Positions 7,978-17,245 are shown, numbered from the stretch's first letter. The stretch: DNA of 64,000 nt from Altererythrobacter epoxidivorans (GCF_001281485.1 NZ_CP012669.1:2201501-2265500); one strand, 5' to 3'. The notes: generated by a model not told the origin, from the letters alone. Made by a program: numbers and translations.

Positions 7978-8942
7978 CAGGCGGCTTCCCTCGCCAGCCA
8001 GTCGGCGAGTTTTTGCGCGATATCGCGGAAAGCTGCGGCTTCTTCGCCATCCCCTGCCGCAGGCGGTTCGCCGCTGTCTCCGGCGATGCGGATCGCCATG
8101 TTGAGCGGGATGCGGCCGAGGAACGGCAGTTCGAGCCTGCCGGCCGCAGCCTCCACTCCGCCGCAGCCGAACGGATCGCTTGTCTCGCCGCAATGGGGAC
8201 ACTGATAGCCGGCCATGTTTTCGACCAGCCCGATGATCGGGACCCCGCCGGTATCGAACAATTGCCCGGCCCGAGCAGCATCGATCAGGGCAAGGTCCTG
8301 CGGCGTCGAAACCAGTACCGCGCCATCGGGCTTGTGCTTTTGCAGCATCGAAAGCTGCACGTCGCCCGTGCCCGGCGGAAGGTCGATCAGAAGCACCTCG
8401 ACATCGCCCCAGTCGGCATCGATCAATTGCGCCAGCGCACCCACCGCCATCGGGCCGCGCCAGGCAAGCGCCTGCGCTGGTTTGACGAGGTGGCCGATCG
8501 ATAGCGAGGGGACGCCGTATTTGCTCGCGATCGGGACCAGCTTGTCATCGACAGCCTGCGGTTTCTGCCCTTCGGTTGCGAGTAGTTTGGGCTGCGAGGG
8601 ACCATAGATGTCGGCATCGACCACGCCGACCTTCAGCCCCAACCGCTTCAATGCCACGGCAAGGTTGGTCGTCAGCGTCGATTTACCGACCCCGCCCTTG
8701 CCCGAACCGACCGCAATGATCCGCCGCTCGACCTTGTCCGCCATCATCGCGACGCGAACCTCGGCCACGCCTTCGGCAACGCCGAGCGATTGCTCGATCT
8801 TTTTTTCGACAGCATCGCGCTCACCTGCCGAAAGGCCCGAGGCATCGACCACGACGATGGCGCGCTCGCCAATCATGCTCGCCGACTTCACTCGTTCCGC
8901 GATCGCGGCTGGGAGGCGTGTTTTCAAACCCTCTTGATCCAT
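7977..8942 (-). CDS. apbC: Mrp/ApbC-type Fe-S cluster carrier ATPase
   Basis: A 321-residue P-loop ATPase. It has a deviant Walker A (GSGKGGVGKST, about residue 80), DADIYGPSQP, the Walker B region LIDLPPGTGDVQL and a C-terminal CPHC pair (about 245) that bridges an Fe-S cluster in the dimer. The first ~75 residues are a short MIP18-like domain. ATG 8942 is preferred over in-frame ATG 8960 and GTG 8978. Mrp proteins load Fe-S clusters onto apo-proteins. The gene is translationally coupled to a molybdenum hydroxylase and near hemH. It is divergent from hflK. Confidence 0.88.
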   Translation of the reverse strand: MDQEGLKTRLPAAIAERVKSASMIGERAIVVVDASGLSAGERDAVEKKIEQSLGVAEGVAEVRVAMMADKVERRIIAVGSGKGGVGKSTLTTNLAVALKRLGLKVGVVDADIYGPSQPKLLATEGQKPQAVDDKLVPIASKYGVPSLSIGHLVKPAQALAWRGPMAVGALAQLIDADWGDVEVLLIDLPPGTGDVQLSMLQKHKPDGAVLVSTPQDLALIDAARAGQLFDTGGVPIIGLVENMAGYQCPHCGETSDPFGCGGVEAAAGRLELPFLGRIPLNMAIRIAGDSGEPPAAGDGEEAAAFRDIAQKLADWLAREAA

Positions 8943-9016
8943 TGAGCGGCGCTCTAGCATCAAATTCGCGCACGCCACCCCCTGTTTTTCGCAGAATGGC
9001 TACCTATAAGGGTTTT

Positions 9017-10189
9017 ATGGAGATCTTTGACGGGTTCAGAAAATCAATCGGGCTGGCGATGGCTGGCGGAAAAAGCCCCTGGGGCGGCAAGGGAGAAGGC
9101 GGTTCGTCCGATGGCGGCGACGGTGGCGGCGAAGCCCCGCGCGGCGACGACGGCAACGGCCCTCGCAATCCCTGGCTACCTGGCGGTGGCGGCGGCAGCG
9201 ACAGCGGCAAACGCCGTTCTGCCAACATCGAGGACATCTTCAAGAATCGCGGTCCGGAAGGGCCACGGCGTCGCGGAGGCGGTGGCCCGCGCGGCCCCAA
9301 CCTGCGCCTGCCCGAACGTCCCGGCGGCAAGAGCTGGCTGCCTGTCATCGCCGTCGGCATCCTTGCCCTGTGGCTGCTCACTTCGAGTGCACATCTGATC
9401 GGCCCGCAGGAAAAGGCGGTGGTAAAGCGGTTGGGTAATTACAGCCGCACGCTGGATTCGGGCCTGCAGTTCTCGCTGCCCTTCCCGATCGAGACGGTCG
9501 AAGTCGAAAATGTGGAAGGGGTGCGCCCCATCCGCATTCCAGGCAATGACAAGGCGGCCAAGTTGATCCTTACAGGCGACCAGAACCTGGTCGACCTAAG
9601 CTACGTCGTACGCTGGAACATCAAGGACCTCGAAACCTACAAGTTCCGCATCGTCGACCCCGAACAGACGGTCAACGAAGTTGCCGAAGCCGCCATGCGC
9701 GCGGCTGTGGCGGAAAAGGAACTGGACGAGACTTTCTCTGGCCAGGGCCGTGCCGCAATCGAGCAAGACGTGAAAAACCGGATGCAGACCAAGCTGGACC
9801 TGTACCAGGCCGGCATTCGCGTCCTCGGTGTTGAAATCGAAAAGGCCGACCCGCCGAGCCAGGTGGTCGATGCATTCCGCGACGTGCAGGTTGCCGAACA
9901 GAATGCCGACGCGGCGCGCAACCAGGCACAGGGCTATGCCCAGCAGGTGCTCGCGCAAGCGGAAGGTGAAGCCGAGGCGTTCGACAAGGTGTACGAGGAA
10001 TATCGCCTCGCCCCGCAGGTCACCCGCCAGCGCCTCTATTACGAAACCATGGAGCGCGTCCTGAGCAAGACCGACAAGACCATTGTCGAAGCGCAGGGCG
10101 TTACGCCCTACCTCCCGCTCCCCGAAATCCGCCGCCGAGCCAAGGAGGCGCAGCCCGCAACAACCGTAACAGCACAGGGAGGACAGTAA
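9017..10189 (+). CDS. hflK: FtsH protease modulator HflK
   Basis: A 390-residue SPFH/prohibitin protein. The first ~100 residues are Gly- and Asp-rich and disordered, followed by one membrane segment (LPVIAVGILALWLLT), the SPFH domain (IGPQEKAVVKRLGNY onward) and a long Ala/Glu-rich coiled coil. HflK and HflC form a cage around the membrane protease FtsH and regulate it. ATG 9017 is chosen because AAGGG ends five bases upstream. The frame is open further upstream but overlaps mrp on the other strand. hflC follows after a single base. Confidence 0.93.
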   Translation: MEIFDGFRKSIGLAMAGGKSPWGGKGEGGSSDGGDGGGEAPRGDDGNGPRNPWLPGGGGGSDSGKRRSANIEDIFKNRGPEGPRRRGGGGPRGPNLRLPERPGGKSWLPVIAVGILALWLLTSSAHLIGPQEKAVVKRLGNYSRTLDSGLQFSLPFPIETVEVENVEGVRPIRIPGNDKAAKLILTGDQNLVDLSYVVRWNIKDLETYKFRIVDPEQTVNEVAEAAMRAAVAEKELDETFSGQGRAAIEQDVKNRMQTKLDLYQAGIRVLGVEIEKADPPSQVVDAFRDVQVAEQNADAARNQAQGYAQQVLAQAEGEAEAFDKVYEEYRLAPQVTRQRLYYETMERVLSKTDKTIVEAQGVTPYLPLPEIRRRAKEAQPATTVTAQGGQ

Positions 10190-10190
10190 G

Positions 10191-11024
10191 ATGCAGCGTT
10201 TCCTGCAAGACCAGAAACTGACCTTCATCGCGCTGGTGGTGGTCGTGATCGGCCTCTTCATGAGCGCGTATGTCGTGCCGGAAGAAGAACAGGTCGTCCG
10301 CGTGCGCACGGGTAACCCGATTGGCGTTGCCAACATGGTGGGCAGCGACAAGGGGCCGGGCCTCTATTTCCGGGCGCCTTTCGTCGACCGGCTCGTCCGC
10401 ATCGAACGACGCCTGCTCGACCTCGAAATGCAGAACGAGGAAGTCCTTTCCAACGACCAGCAGCGCCTGCTCGTCGATGCCTTCGCCCGTTTCCGCATCG
10501 TCGACCCTGTCCGCATGGTCGAACGTGCCGGCAGCACCGATGGCGTCCGCGTTGCGCTCGAACCCATCCTCAACTCCGTGCTGCGCCAGGAATTGGGCCG
10601 CCGGACCTTTCAGGCGATGCTGACCGCCGAACGCGGCTCTGCGCTCGACAATGTGCGCCGCAATCTCGACCGCCAGGCACGCCAGTACGGTGCCGAAGTA
10701 GTGGACGTGCAGATCACGCGCACCGACCTTCCCGAAGCGCCTCTGCAATCGGCGTTCCAGCGGATGGAATCGGATCGTCAGCGCGAAGCCCGCACCATCC
10801 GTGCACAGGGCGGCCGCGACGCGCGCATCATTCGCGCAAATGCTGATGCAGAAGCTGCCCGGATCTACGCAGAAAGCTTTGGCAAGGATGCCAACTTCTA
10901 CGATTTCTACCGCGCCATGCAGAGCTATGATGCGACCTTCGCCGCCGAAAATGGCGATGCGGCAAGCAGCATCATCCTGTCGCCCGATAACGAATATCTG
11001 CGGCAGTTCCGCGGCCGACGGTAA
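10191..11024 (+). CDS. hflC: FtsH protease modulator HflC
   Basis: A 277-residue partner of HflK. It has an N-terminal membrane anchor (LTFIALVVVVIGLFMSAYVV), then an SPFH domain (VVRVRTGNPIG, GLYFRAPFVDRLV) and an Ala/Arg/Glu-rich helical tail. The start is one base after the hflK stop and is served by GGAGGA within the end of hflK, so the two are translated together. It acts in the periplasmic half of the FtsH-HflKC complex. degP follows 170 bp later with its own leader, so it is probably separately transcribed. Confidence 0.94.
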   Translation: MQRFLQDQKLTFIALVVVVIGLFMSAYVVPEEEQVVRVRTGNPIGVANMVGSDKGPGLYFRAPFVDRLVRIERRLLDLEMQNEEVLSNDQQRLLVDAFARFRIVDPVRMVERAGSTDGVRVALEPILNSVLRQELGRRTFQAMLTAERGSALDNVRRNLDRQARQYGAEVVDVQITRTDLPEAPLQSAFQRMESDRQREARTIRAQGGRDARIIRANADAEAARIYAESFGKDANFYDFYRAMQSYDATFAAENGDAASSIILSPDNEYLRQFRGRR

Positions 11025-11194
11025 TCAGGCAGCGTTAGGCTCGATTGGACCGACGAACGGTTGAATCGGTGCTGCCGACTACATGTGTTGTTCAATCGCC
11101 GTTCAGTCCGCGAGGGCGTAAAATGGCACCCGTTTGAGCATCACCAGCGGCAGGCCTGCGGGCGTGCCGATTGTTTGAAGAGTAATGAGAGGAC

Positions 11195-12721
11195 GTGAAG
11201 CCTGTGCGATACGTTTATGGACTGAGTACTGCACTGCTCCTTGGCGGAGCGACCGTTTCGCTGGTCACCGGCCAGCCGGCAGGTGCGCAAGTCGCGCAAA
11301 ACGACCAGAGCCAGATGGCCCGCGTGGTGCCGCAGCAGGGCGCACCCGAAAGCTTCGCCGACCTGACCGCCCAGCTCCAGCCCGCGGTGGTCAACATCGC
11401 GACGCGGCAGCGGATCGAAGTCAGCGCAAACCCCTTCGCCGGCACGCCGTTTGCCGACATGTTCGGCGGGCGCAACAGTCGCCAGCCGACCACGCGAGAG
11501 GCGCAATCGCTGGGTTCGGGCTTCATCATTTCGGCAGACGGCTACGTCGTCACGAATAACCACGTGATCAACCCGCCCGGCACGCGTGCGACGCTGGAAG
11601 AAATCACCATCACCATGCCCGATGGTTCGGAATATGCAGCCGAACTGATCGGCGCCGATGCTGCATCGGACCTCGCCGTGCTCAAGATCGAGAGCAGCAA
11701 GGCGTTTCCCTTCGTCACTTTCGGCGACAGTTCGAAAGCCCGTCCCGGCGACTGGGTGGTGGCCATCGGCAACCCCTTCGGCCTGGGCGGCACCGTAACT
11801 AGCGGTATCGTTTCGGCTGTCTATCGCAACACCGGTTCGGGCGGCGCATACGACCGCTACATCCAGACCGATGCCAGCATCAACCGCGGCAATTCGGGCG
11901 GTCCGCTGTTCGACATGCAGGGCAATGTGATCGGCATCAACAATGCGATCTTCTCACCTTCGGGCGGTAGCGTCGGCATCGGTTTTGCTATCCCTGCGGA
12001 AATCGCCGCGCCGATCGTTGAGCAGCTGCGCGCCGGCGAGGAAATCGAGCGCGGCTTCCTCGGCGTCAGCATCCAGCCGGTAAGCGACGATCTGGCCGAT
12101 TCCCTCGGCCTGCCGACCAATCGCGGCGAATTCGTCCAGTCGGTGCAGAAGGATGGTGCCGCCGAACGTGCAGGCATCAAGGCTGGCGACATCGTGACCA
12201 AGATCAACGGCAAGGAAGTGACGAACGAGCAGACGCTGTCCTTCCTCGTCGCCAACATCAAGCCGGGCACCCGCATCCCGATCGAACTGTATCGCGAAGG
12301 CGAGCGCCGCACGGTCACCGCGACCGTGGGCAAGCGTCCGACCGAAGAAGAGCTGCGCCAGCAGCAGATGTTCGATCCCGATGCCGAGCCCGAGCAGGCA
12401 CCGCAGGCCGATAGCGGCGCAATCGAGGAAAGCCTGGGCCTTCAGGTAATCCCGCTCACCACCGAGATCGCGCGCCAGCTGGGCGTCAGCGATGATACGT
12501 CGGGCCTGGTGATCTCGGCAGTCGATCCCAATGCCGACGCGGCGCGCAAGGGCCTGCAACGCGGCGATATCATCCTGTCGGCCAACTACAAGCCGATCGG
12601 TACGTTGGCCGATTTCGAAGCCGTTCTCGCAGAAGCGAAGAAGGAAGGGCGCGAGGCGATGCTGCTGCGCATCCAGCGGCGCGGCCAGCCGGCAAGGTAC
12701 CTGCCGATCCGCATGCGCTGA
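11195..12721 (+). CDS. degP: Periplasmic serine protease/chaperone, DegP/HtrA (Do) family
   Basis: A 508-residue exported protease with a signal peptide (ALLLGGATVSLVTGQPAGAQ). The catalytic triad is visible: His in VVTNNHVI (about residue 120), Asp in DAASDLAVLKI (about 155) and Ser in RGNSGGPLF (about 235). Two PDZ domains follow, at ~280-375 and ~415-500. The start is GTG 11195, with GAGAGGA ending two bases upstream. The protein degrades or refolds misfolded envelope proteins. A strong terminator hairpin lies directly downstream. Confidence 0.94.
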   Translation: MKPVRYVYGLSTALLLGGATVSLVTGQPAGAQVAQNDQSQMARVVPQQGAPESFADLTAQLQPAVVNIATRQRIEVSANPFAGTPFADMFGGRNSRQPTTREAQSLGSGFIISADGYVVTNNHVINPPGTRATLEEITITMPDGSEYAAELIGADAASDLAVLKIESSKAFPFVTFGDSSKARPGDWVVAIGNPFGLGGTVTSGIVSAVYRNTGSGGAYDRYIQTDASINRGNSGGPLFDMQGNVIGINNAIFSPSGGSVGIGFAIPAEIAAPIVEQLRAGEEIERGFLGVSIQPVSDDLADSLGLPTNRGEFVQSVQKDGAAERAGIKAGDIVTKINGKEVTNEQTLSFLVANIKPGTRIPIELYREGERRTVTATVGKRPTEEELRQQQMFDPDAEPEQAPQADSGAIEESLGLQVIPLTTEIARQLGVSDDTSGLVISAVDPNADAARKGLQRGDIILSANYKPIGTLADFEAVLAEAKKEGREAMLLRIQRRGQPARYLPIRMR

Positions 12722-12743
12722 TCGATCAGCAGTCAACCATATG

Positions 12744-12785
12744 AAAGGGGCGCCCCTGCCAATCGGCGGAGGCGCCCTTTTTCTT
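12744..12785. terminator. Rho-independent terminator after degP, likely bidirectional
   Basis: GGGGCGCC at 12747-12754 pairs with GGCGCCC at 12771-12777, followed by a run of T up to 12782. It ends the degP transcript. The opposite strand ends in CCCCTTTCAT, so it may also terminate the convergent penicillin-binding protein gene, whose stop is at 12802. Confidence 0.85.
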
Positions 12786-12801
12786 TGCCTGATGCGGAAG
12801 T

Positions 12802-15006
12802 CTATTCGCGCCTTGTGTCTGCCGGGCGAATGGTTCGCGGCATTGGGGGTGGCGGCGGCTCCTGCGGCAATCGCTGTCCGGTCGCGCGCTCGAGAAAATC
12901 ATCGCTCGCGGCCTGGCCCCCTTCGTTGCGAGTGCCCTGCCCCTGCTGCGGTCGTAGCGCCTCACCCGGCAATTGTTCGCCTTCGACCGGGAACGGCTGT
13001 TCGCCCGGTTGCTGTTCGCGGCGTCCCGGTTCGATCAGATTGCCCTGCTCGTCGATGAAGTAATAGTCGTCGGGATCGCCGAAGAAATACTCGTCATCGG
13101 GCTCGAGCTGCCACTCGGGCAGTTGCAGCTCGGTGTCGAACTCCTCGACCGGGCGATCCTTCACCGCATAGCGCATGTATGCGGCAAACGCCTGAGCGGG
13201 CGCGCGCCCGCCCTGAAGGCCGGAAACCGCCTTGTTATCGTCACGGCCCATCCACACGCCGGTGGTGATGCCGGAAGAAAATCCGACGAAATACCCATCC
13301 TTGTTCGAACTGGTCGTGCCGGTCTTGCCGGCGACGGGGCGGCCGATCTGCGCCGCCTTGCCCGTTCCTGTGTTGACCGCAGTCTGGAGCATGTCGGTCA
13401 TGCCTGCCGCGACGTAATCGGCCACGAGCTTGCTCGCCCGCGGTTTTTCGTGCCGGTAGATCGTTTCGCCGTCAGAGGTCACGACCTTGGTGATGCCATA
13501 GGGTTCTACCGAAACCCCCTTGGCCGACACCGCAGCAAACGCCCGCGTCATGTCGATCAGGCGGACTTCGGACGAACCCAGGACCATCGAGGGATAGGTC
13601 GAGATGGACGTCGTGATGCCGAAGCGCCGGGCCATGGAGGCGACGGTGCCAAAACCGACCTCGTTGCCCAGCTGTGCCGCGACGGTATTGATCGAATAGG
13701 CAAAAGCGGTGCGCATGTTGATTTCGCCCGCATTGCGGCCGCTCGAATTGCGCGGGCTCCAGCCATCGATGGTGACCGGCGTGTCGACCACCTTGTCCTC
13801 GGGCGTGTAACCGGCCTCCAGCGCCGCCAGATAGACGAACAGCTTCCACGCCGAGCCCGGCTGGCGCATCGCATTGGTCGCACGGTTATAGTTGGTCTCG
13901 ACGTAATCGGTGCCTCCGACCATCGCCAGGATCGCCCCGTCGCGGTCGAGGCTGACCAGCGCCCCTTGCGCCCCGCCGGGCGTGTTGGACTTGATCGATG
14001 CGGTCGCGGCCTGTTGCATGCCGACGTCGATCGTCGTCCAGACCTCGATCGGCTCGAAAGTTTCGGGCAGAAGTATGTCGAGCTGCGGCAATGCCCAGTC
14101 GGTGAAGTAGCGGACCGAATTCTCGCTCTTGCTCTTCTTCAGCTTGACCGAATCGACATCGACGTTCGCCTCTGCCGGGGTGATGTAGCCCTGCTGCTCC
14201 ATCAGCATCAGCACGACCCGAGCGCGGCCCACGGCGGCATCGACATCGGCGGTCGGGGAATAGCGCGAAGGCGCCTTCACCAGGCCTGCGATAATTGCTG
14301 CCTCTGCCGTCGACAGGTCGGTCGCCGGATGGCTGAAGAAATTACGGCTGGCGCTGTCGATGCCATAGGCACCGCCGCCGAAATACACCTTGTTGAGATA
14401 GAGTTCGAGGATCTGCTCCTTCGAAAACTTCCATTCCAGCGCCATGGCGAGGATCGCCTCGCGCGCCTTGCGGTCGAGCGAGCGGTTGTTGTTCAGGAAC
14501 ACGTTTCGCGCCAGCTGCTGCGTGATCGTGGATGTCGCCTGCAGCCTGTCGTTGCCCGTCGCCCAGACATAGACGGCGCGGGCAAGGCCGATGGGATCGA
14601 CACCGAAGTGCGAATGGAAACGACGGTCCTCGACCGCCACCATCGCATTCTTCATCGAGTCAGGGATTTCGTCGGATTCGAGCCACTCGCCATAGCTCGG
14701 CCCGAGTTCCACGATCTCCGTCCCGTCACGTGCACGAACGAGGATCGTCTGCGCGTTCTGCGTCGCCCTCAACTGGTAGTAACTGGGGATCGATCGCGCC
14801 GCGAAACCGACGGCAACGCCTATGAAGATCGCCCCAACGAGCGCAGCAAGCGCGCCCCAGAGGAACAGGCGGCGAACCCATTTGGCGAAGGTCGAGCGTC
14901 CTTCATGCCCCTTCCCGCCGCCGCCGGACTTGCGGCTGCTCTTGCGGCTTTCGGCTTCATTGGCACGCTGCGATGCTACACGGCGACTGCCGCGTTTCAT
15001 CCGCAT
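12802..15006 (-). CDS. mrcA: Class A penicillin-binding protein, PBP1A type
   Basis: A 734-residue bifunctional peptidoglycan synthase. It has a basic cytoplasmic head, a membrane anchor (LWGALAALVGAIFIGVAV) and a GT51 glycosyltransferase domain with EDRRFHSHFGVDP and RKAREAILAMALEWKFS. The transpeptidase domain has the active-site Ser in PGSAWKLF, then YSINT and KTGTTSS. The C-terminal ~90 residues are Pro, Glu and Gln rich. ATG 15006 is preferred, with GGAG six bases upstream; GTG 15030 and ATG 15000 are alternatives. The three transpeptidase motifs are intact, so both activities are expected. Confidence 0.93.
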   Translation of the reverse strand: MRMKRGSRRVASQRANEAESRKSSRKSGGGGKGHEGRSTFAKWVRRLFLWGALAALVGAIFIGVAVGFAARSIPSYYQLRATQNAQTILVRARDGTEIVELGPSYGEWLESDEIPDSMKNAMVAVEDRRFHSHFGVDPIGLARAVYVWATGNDRLQATSTITQQLARNVFLNNNRSLDRKAREAILAMALEWKFSKEQILELYLNKVYFGGGAYGIDSASRNFFSHPATDLSTAEAAIIAGLVKAPSRYSPTADVDAAVGRARVVLMLMEQQGYITPAEANVDVDSVKLKKSKSENSVRYFTDWALPQLDILLPETFEPIEVWTTIDVGMQQAATASIKSNTPGGAQGALVSLDRDGAILAMVGGTDYVETNYNRATNAMRQPGSAWKLFVYLAALEAGYTPEDKVVDTPVTIDGWSPRNSSGRNAGEINMRTAFAYSINTVAAQLGNEVGFGTVASMARRFGITTSISTYPSMVLGSSEVRLIDMTRAFAAVSAKGVSVEPYGITKVVTSDGETIYRHEKPRASKLVADYVAAGMTDMLQTAVNTGTGKAAQIGRPVAGKTGTTSSNKDGYFVGFSSGITTGVWMGRDDNKAVSGLQGGRAPAQAFAAYMRYAVKDRPVEEFDTELQLPEWQLEPDDEYFFGDPDDYYFIDEQGNLIEPGRREQQPGEQPFPVEGEQLPGEALRPQQGQGTRNEGGQAASDDFLERATGQRLPQEPPPPPMPRTIRPADTRRE

Positions 15007-15112
15007 TTGCGCTCCGCGTTTAGAGGTCACCGGCTACCCATCGATTGCTAACGCCAACATCGCTTCGCGGTGCATAGGCAAGTTGTAACCCGGCGTGAAC
15101 GGTCAAACGCCG

Positions 15113-15523
15113 TCAGTCCGCATCTTTCGGCTCGAAGTCGAGCGAGAGCGAATTGATGCAATAGCGCATGCCGCCCTGATCGCTCGGACCGTCGGGGAAG
15201 ACATGGCCCAAGTGCCCGCCGCATTCCTTGCACAGGACTTCGGTCCTGATCATGCCGAACGACATGTCGCGGCGTTCCTCGACCTTGTCGCCTTCCGCCG
15301 GCTTGGTGAAAGCCGGCCAGCCGCAACCGCTGTTATATTTCGTGTCGCTCTCGAACAGGACAGTGCCGCAGCCCGCGCAGGTATAGGTGCCTTCTTCGTA
15401 GTGCTTGTCGTACTGGCCGGTGAATGCGCGTTCCGTCCCTGCTTCGCGCAGCACGTGATATTGCTCCGGCGTCAGCCGCTCGCGCCATTCGGCCTCGGTC
15501 AGGTTTTTCGTATCGTCGGCCAT
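15113..15523 (-). CDS. msrB: Peptide methionine-(R)-S-oxide reductase MsrB
   Basis: A 136-residue enzyme. Two CxxC pairs (CAGC and CKEC) form the structural zinc site, and the catalytic Cys is in GMRYCINSLSL near the C-terminus. It reduces methionine-R-sulfoxide in proteins using thioredoxin. No signal peptide is present, so it is cytosolic. It lies 10 bp downstream of a GST-family gene on the same strand and is probably cotranscribed with it, a likely redox-repair pair. Confidence 0.95.
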   Translation of the reverse strand: MADDTKNLTEAEWRERLTPEQYHVLREAGTERAFTGQYDKHYEEGTYTCAGCGTVLFESDTKYNSGCGWPAFTKPAEGDKVEERRDMSFGMIRTEVLCKECGGHLGHVFPDGPSDQGGMRYCINSLSLDFEPKDAD

Positions 15524-15533
15524 GACGCGCTCC

Positions 15534-16205
15534 TCAAATATCGATTTCAGCGTAGTGCGGCGGCGGCTGGATGACCTCCATCCGTTCGGTTAGCAAAGGG
15601 CGGAAACTGGGGCGACTCTTGAAAACCGCATACCAGCCGCGCGTCTGTTCGTGCCCCGCCCAGTCGATGCCGCCGAGATAGTCGGCGACAGAGATCTGCG
15701 CGGCAGCCGCCAGGTCGGCGAGGCTCATCTGCGAGCCCGCCAGCCACGGACGATTATCAATCAGCCAGTCCATGTAGTCGAGGTGGCCGTGGGCCAGCTT
15801 CATCGCCTGACGCAAGGCTCCGGAATCGGGCGGCTGGCGCAGCACAATCCGCTTCTTCATCCGTTCGGACAACAGCGGTGCCGTAACATCGGCATAGAAA
15901 TTTTCGTCGAAGAGCGCGACGAGGCGGCGGATTTCCGCACGATTGATCGACGATCCGTTGATCATCGGCGCCTTGTCGACGGTCTCCTCGAAATATTCGG
16001 CGATGGCGCGACTGTCGGCCAGCACGAGGTTGCGCTCGTCATCGACGAGTACCGGCGTGCGCCCTGCGGGGTTCAAATCCCAGAAGGCGTCGCCTGCTGC
16101 CCAGGGGTCTTCACGCACGAGCTCGAAAGGCACGCTCTTTTCGCCCAGAAGCAGGCGAATCTTGCGGCTGAACGGACAGAGCGGGAATTGATAAAGGCGC
16201 CACAT
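15534..16205 (-). CDS. Glutathione S-transferase family protein, possibly FzlA-like
   Basis: A 223-residue protein with a thioredoxin-like N-terminal half (LYQFPLCPFSRKIRLLLGEK, then NPAGRTPVL and ADSRAIAEYFEE) and an all-helical C-terminal half (SLADLAAAAQISVADYLGG). This is the GST layout. The C-terminal pattern (VTAPLLSERMKKR, GHLDYMDWL, SRPSFRPLL) reminds me of FzlA, the GST-like FtsZ-binding division protein of alphaproteobacteria, but I cannot confirm that from sequence alone. A CPFS motif replaces the usual catalytic Ser/Tyr context. It is upstream of msrB in the same direction. Confidence 0.8.
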   Translation of the reverse strand: MWRLYQFPLCPFSRKIRLLLGEKSVPFELVREDPWAAGDAFWDLNPAGRTPVLVDDERNLVLADSRAIAEYFEETVDKAPMINGSSINRAEIRRLVALFDENFYADVTAPLLSERMKKRIVLRQPPDSGALRQAMKLAHGHLDYMDWLIDNRPWLAGSQMSLADLAAAAQISVADYLGGIDWAGHEQTRGWYAVFKSRPSFRPLLTERMEVIQPPPHYAEIDI

Positions 16206-16293
16206 GCTGGTCCGGTCTCATGCCCGAACCTTGGCGGCGCGTCCACCAGTTCTCTCGTGTAAAATCAGCCGCCTGCTCACAGGCGACGTTCGC

Positions 16294-16728
16294 TCACTGG
16301 TTGGCGTCGACCTGCTTACCCATTTCCTTCGCCCATTCTTCGAGGGCAGGGGCGAGCTTCTGCGCTGAAACGCCCATTTGGGCGAGGATTCCCATCATTT
16401 GCGGGACACGGTCTGCGATCTGACTGGGAATTTCCTGTGCGCGGGGTCCGGCATAATCGGCAAGCCGAGCATCGGGATTATCAACCTCGACCGGCTCTCC
16501 GGTGACATTGCCGACAGCATCGGCCAATGGGCCGATAGGCATCTGCATCAGCATGTATCCCATCGCCTCGACCATCCCGGCAAGCCGTTCCTGCTCTGCC
16601 GGATCGCCGAGCTTGTCGGTCAGCGCCTGCACGTCCGCACCGCTTCGCGGTTCCTCTGCAACGGCGGGTGCCGAGGCAAGGGCTGCAAGCGTAAAGGCGA
16701 CGATCGGGAGTGTTCGAATTGGACGCAT
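16294..16728 (-). CDS. Hypothetical exported protein
   Basis: 144 residues from ATG 16728, preceded by GGAGGT at good spacing. A clear signal peptide (LPIVAFTLAALASAPAVA, cleavage after AVA) is followed by a soluble acidic domain. That domain is rich in Met, Ala and Gln, with helical-looking segments such as QERLAGMVEAMGYMLM and DRVPQMMGILAQMG. No enzyme motif is visible and I do not recognise the family. It is probably periplasmic. It precedes a GST/msrB pair on the same strand with an 88-bp gap. Confidence 0.75.
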   Translation of the reverse strand: MRPIRTLPIVAFTLAALASAPAVAEEPRSGADVQALTDKLGDPAEQERLAGMVEAMGYMLMQMPIGPLADAVGNVTGEPVEVDNPDARLADYAGPRAQEIPSQIADRVPQMMGILAQMGVSAQKLAPALEEWAKEMGKQVDANQ

Positions 16729-16807
16729 GGCGACCTCCGGCTGTTCGGACAATGCGGCAGAAGTCTTGACCGCAAAACCATTAGCGGTCGCTGAACGTCG
16801 GCTAATT

Positions 16808-17173
16808 TCAGGTGCCTGAAGAGCCCATCATGACGAGGCATGAGGGCATGACCTTGTCGACCTCTCCGCTGTCCCACAGGCGCTGGGCTTCAGCCGAAAC
16901 CAGTGCCGAAATCCCGTCACGGTCCAGCCCGGTGCGGTCCATCAACCCTGCCAGGGCGCGGACGAAAAACTCCTGACCACTGGTGCCGATTTCGGGCCAG
17001 CGGCGTGCGTCCTCGTTCCCGATTTCCTGGCCATGCGCCACGATCGCCAGCGCGGCCGAACAGCGCAGCAGGCCGCGATCTTCGAGCGACAGGGTTGTCG
17101 GGGCCGGATCCGCTTGAACTGCGGCGGATGGGTCAGCCTGCATCATCAGCAGGGCGAGAATTTCAGCAATCAT
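16808..17173 (-). CDS. Hypothetical protein
   Basis: 121 residues. The N-terminus (MIAEILALLMMQADPS) may be a weak signal or membrane-associated helix. The rest is soluble, with LLRCSAALAIVAHGQEIG and MDRTGLDRDGISALVSAEAQRLWDSG, which suggests a small helical domain. Two cysteines (positions ~39 and ~113) could form a disulfide if the protein is exported. No family is recognised. It is divergent from the VOC gene at 17246. The AT/GC usage and the frame look coding. Confidence 0.6.
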   Translation of the reverse strand: MIAEILALLMMQADPSAAVQADPAPTTLSLEDRGLLRCSAALAIVAHGQEIGNEDARRWPEIGTSGQEFFVRALAGLMDRTGLDRDGISALVSAEAQRLWDSGEVDKVMPSCLVMMGSSGT

Positions 17174-17245
17174 GCGCGGAACCTATAGCAGCAAGGATGA
17201 ACGCCGTGCTACGACGATGCGAAAGCAAAAAAGGAGAGAGTGCCG

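Noticed and set aside
12973..15051. 692-codon plus-strand ORF antisense to the penicillin-binding protein gene
   Set aside because: A shadow frame. The minus-strand protein has the full GT51 and transpeptidase motif sets.
17181..17210. EcfG promoter before the VOC gene
   Set aside because: GGAAC is present but the next CGTT-like element is at the wrong spacing (19 bp, CGCC).
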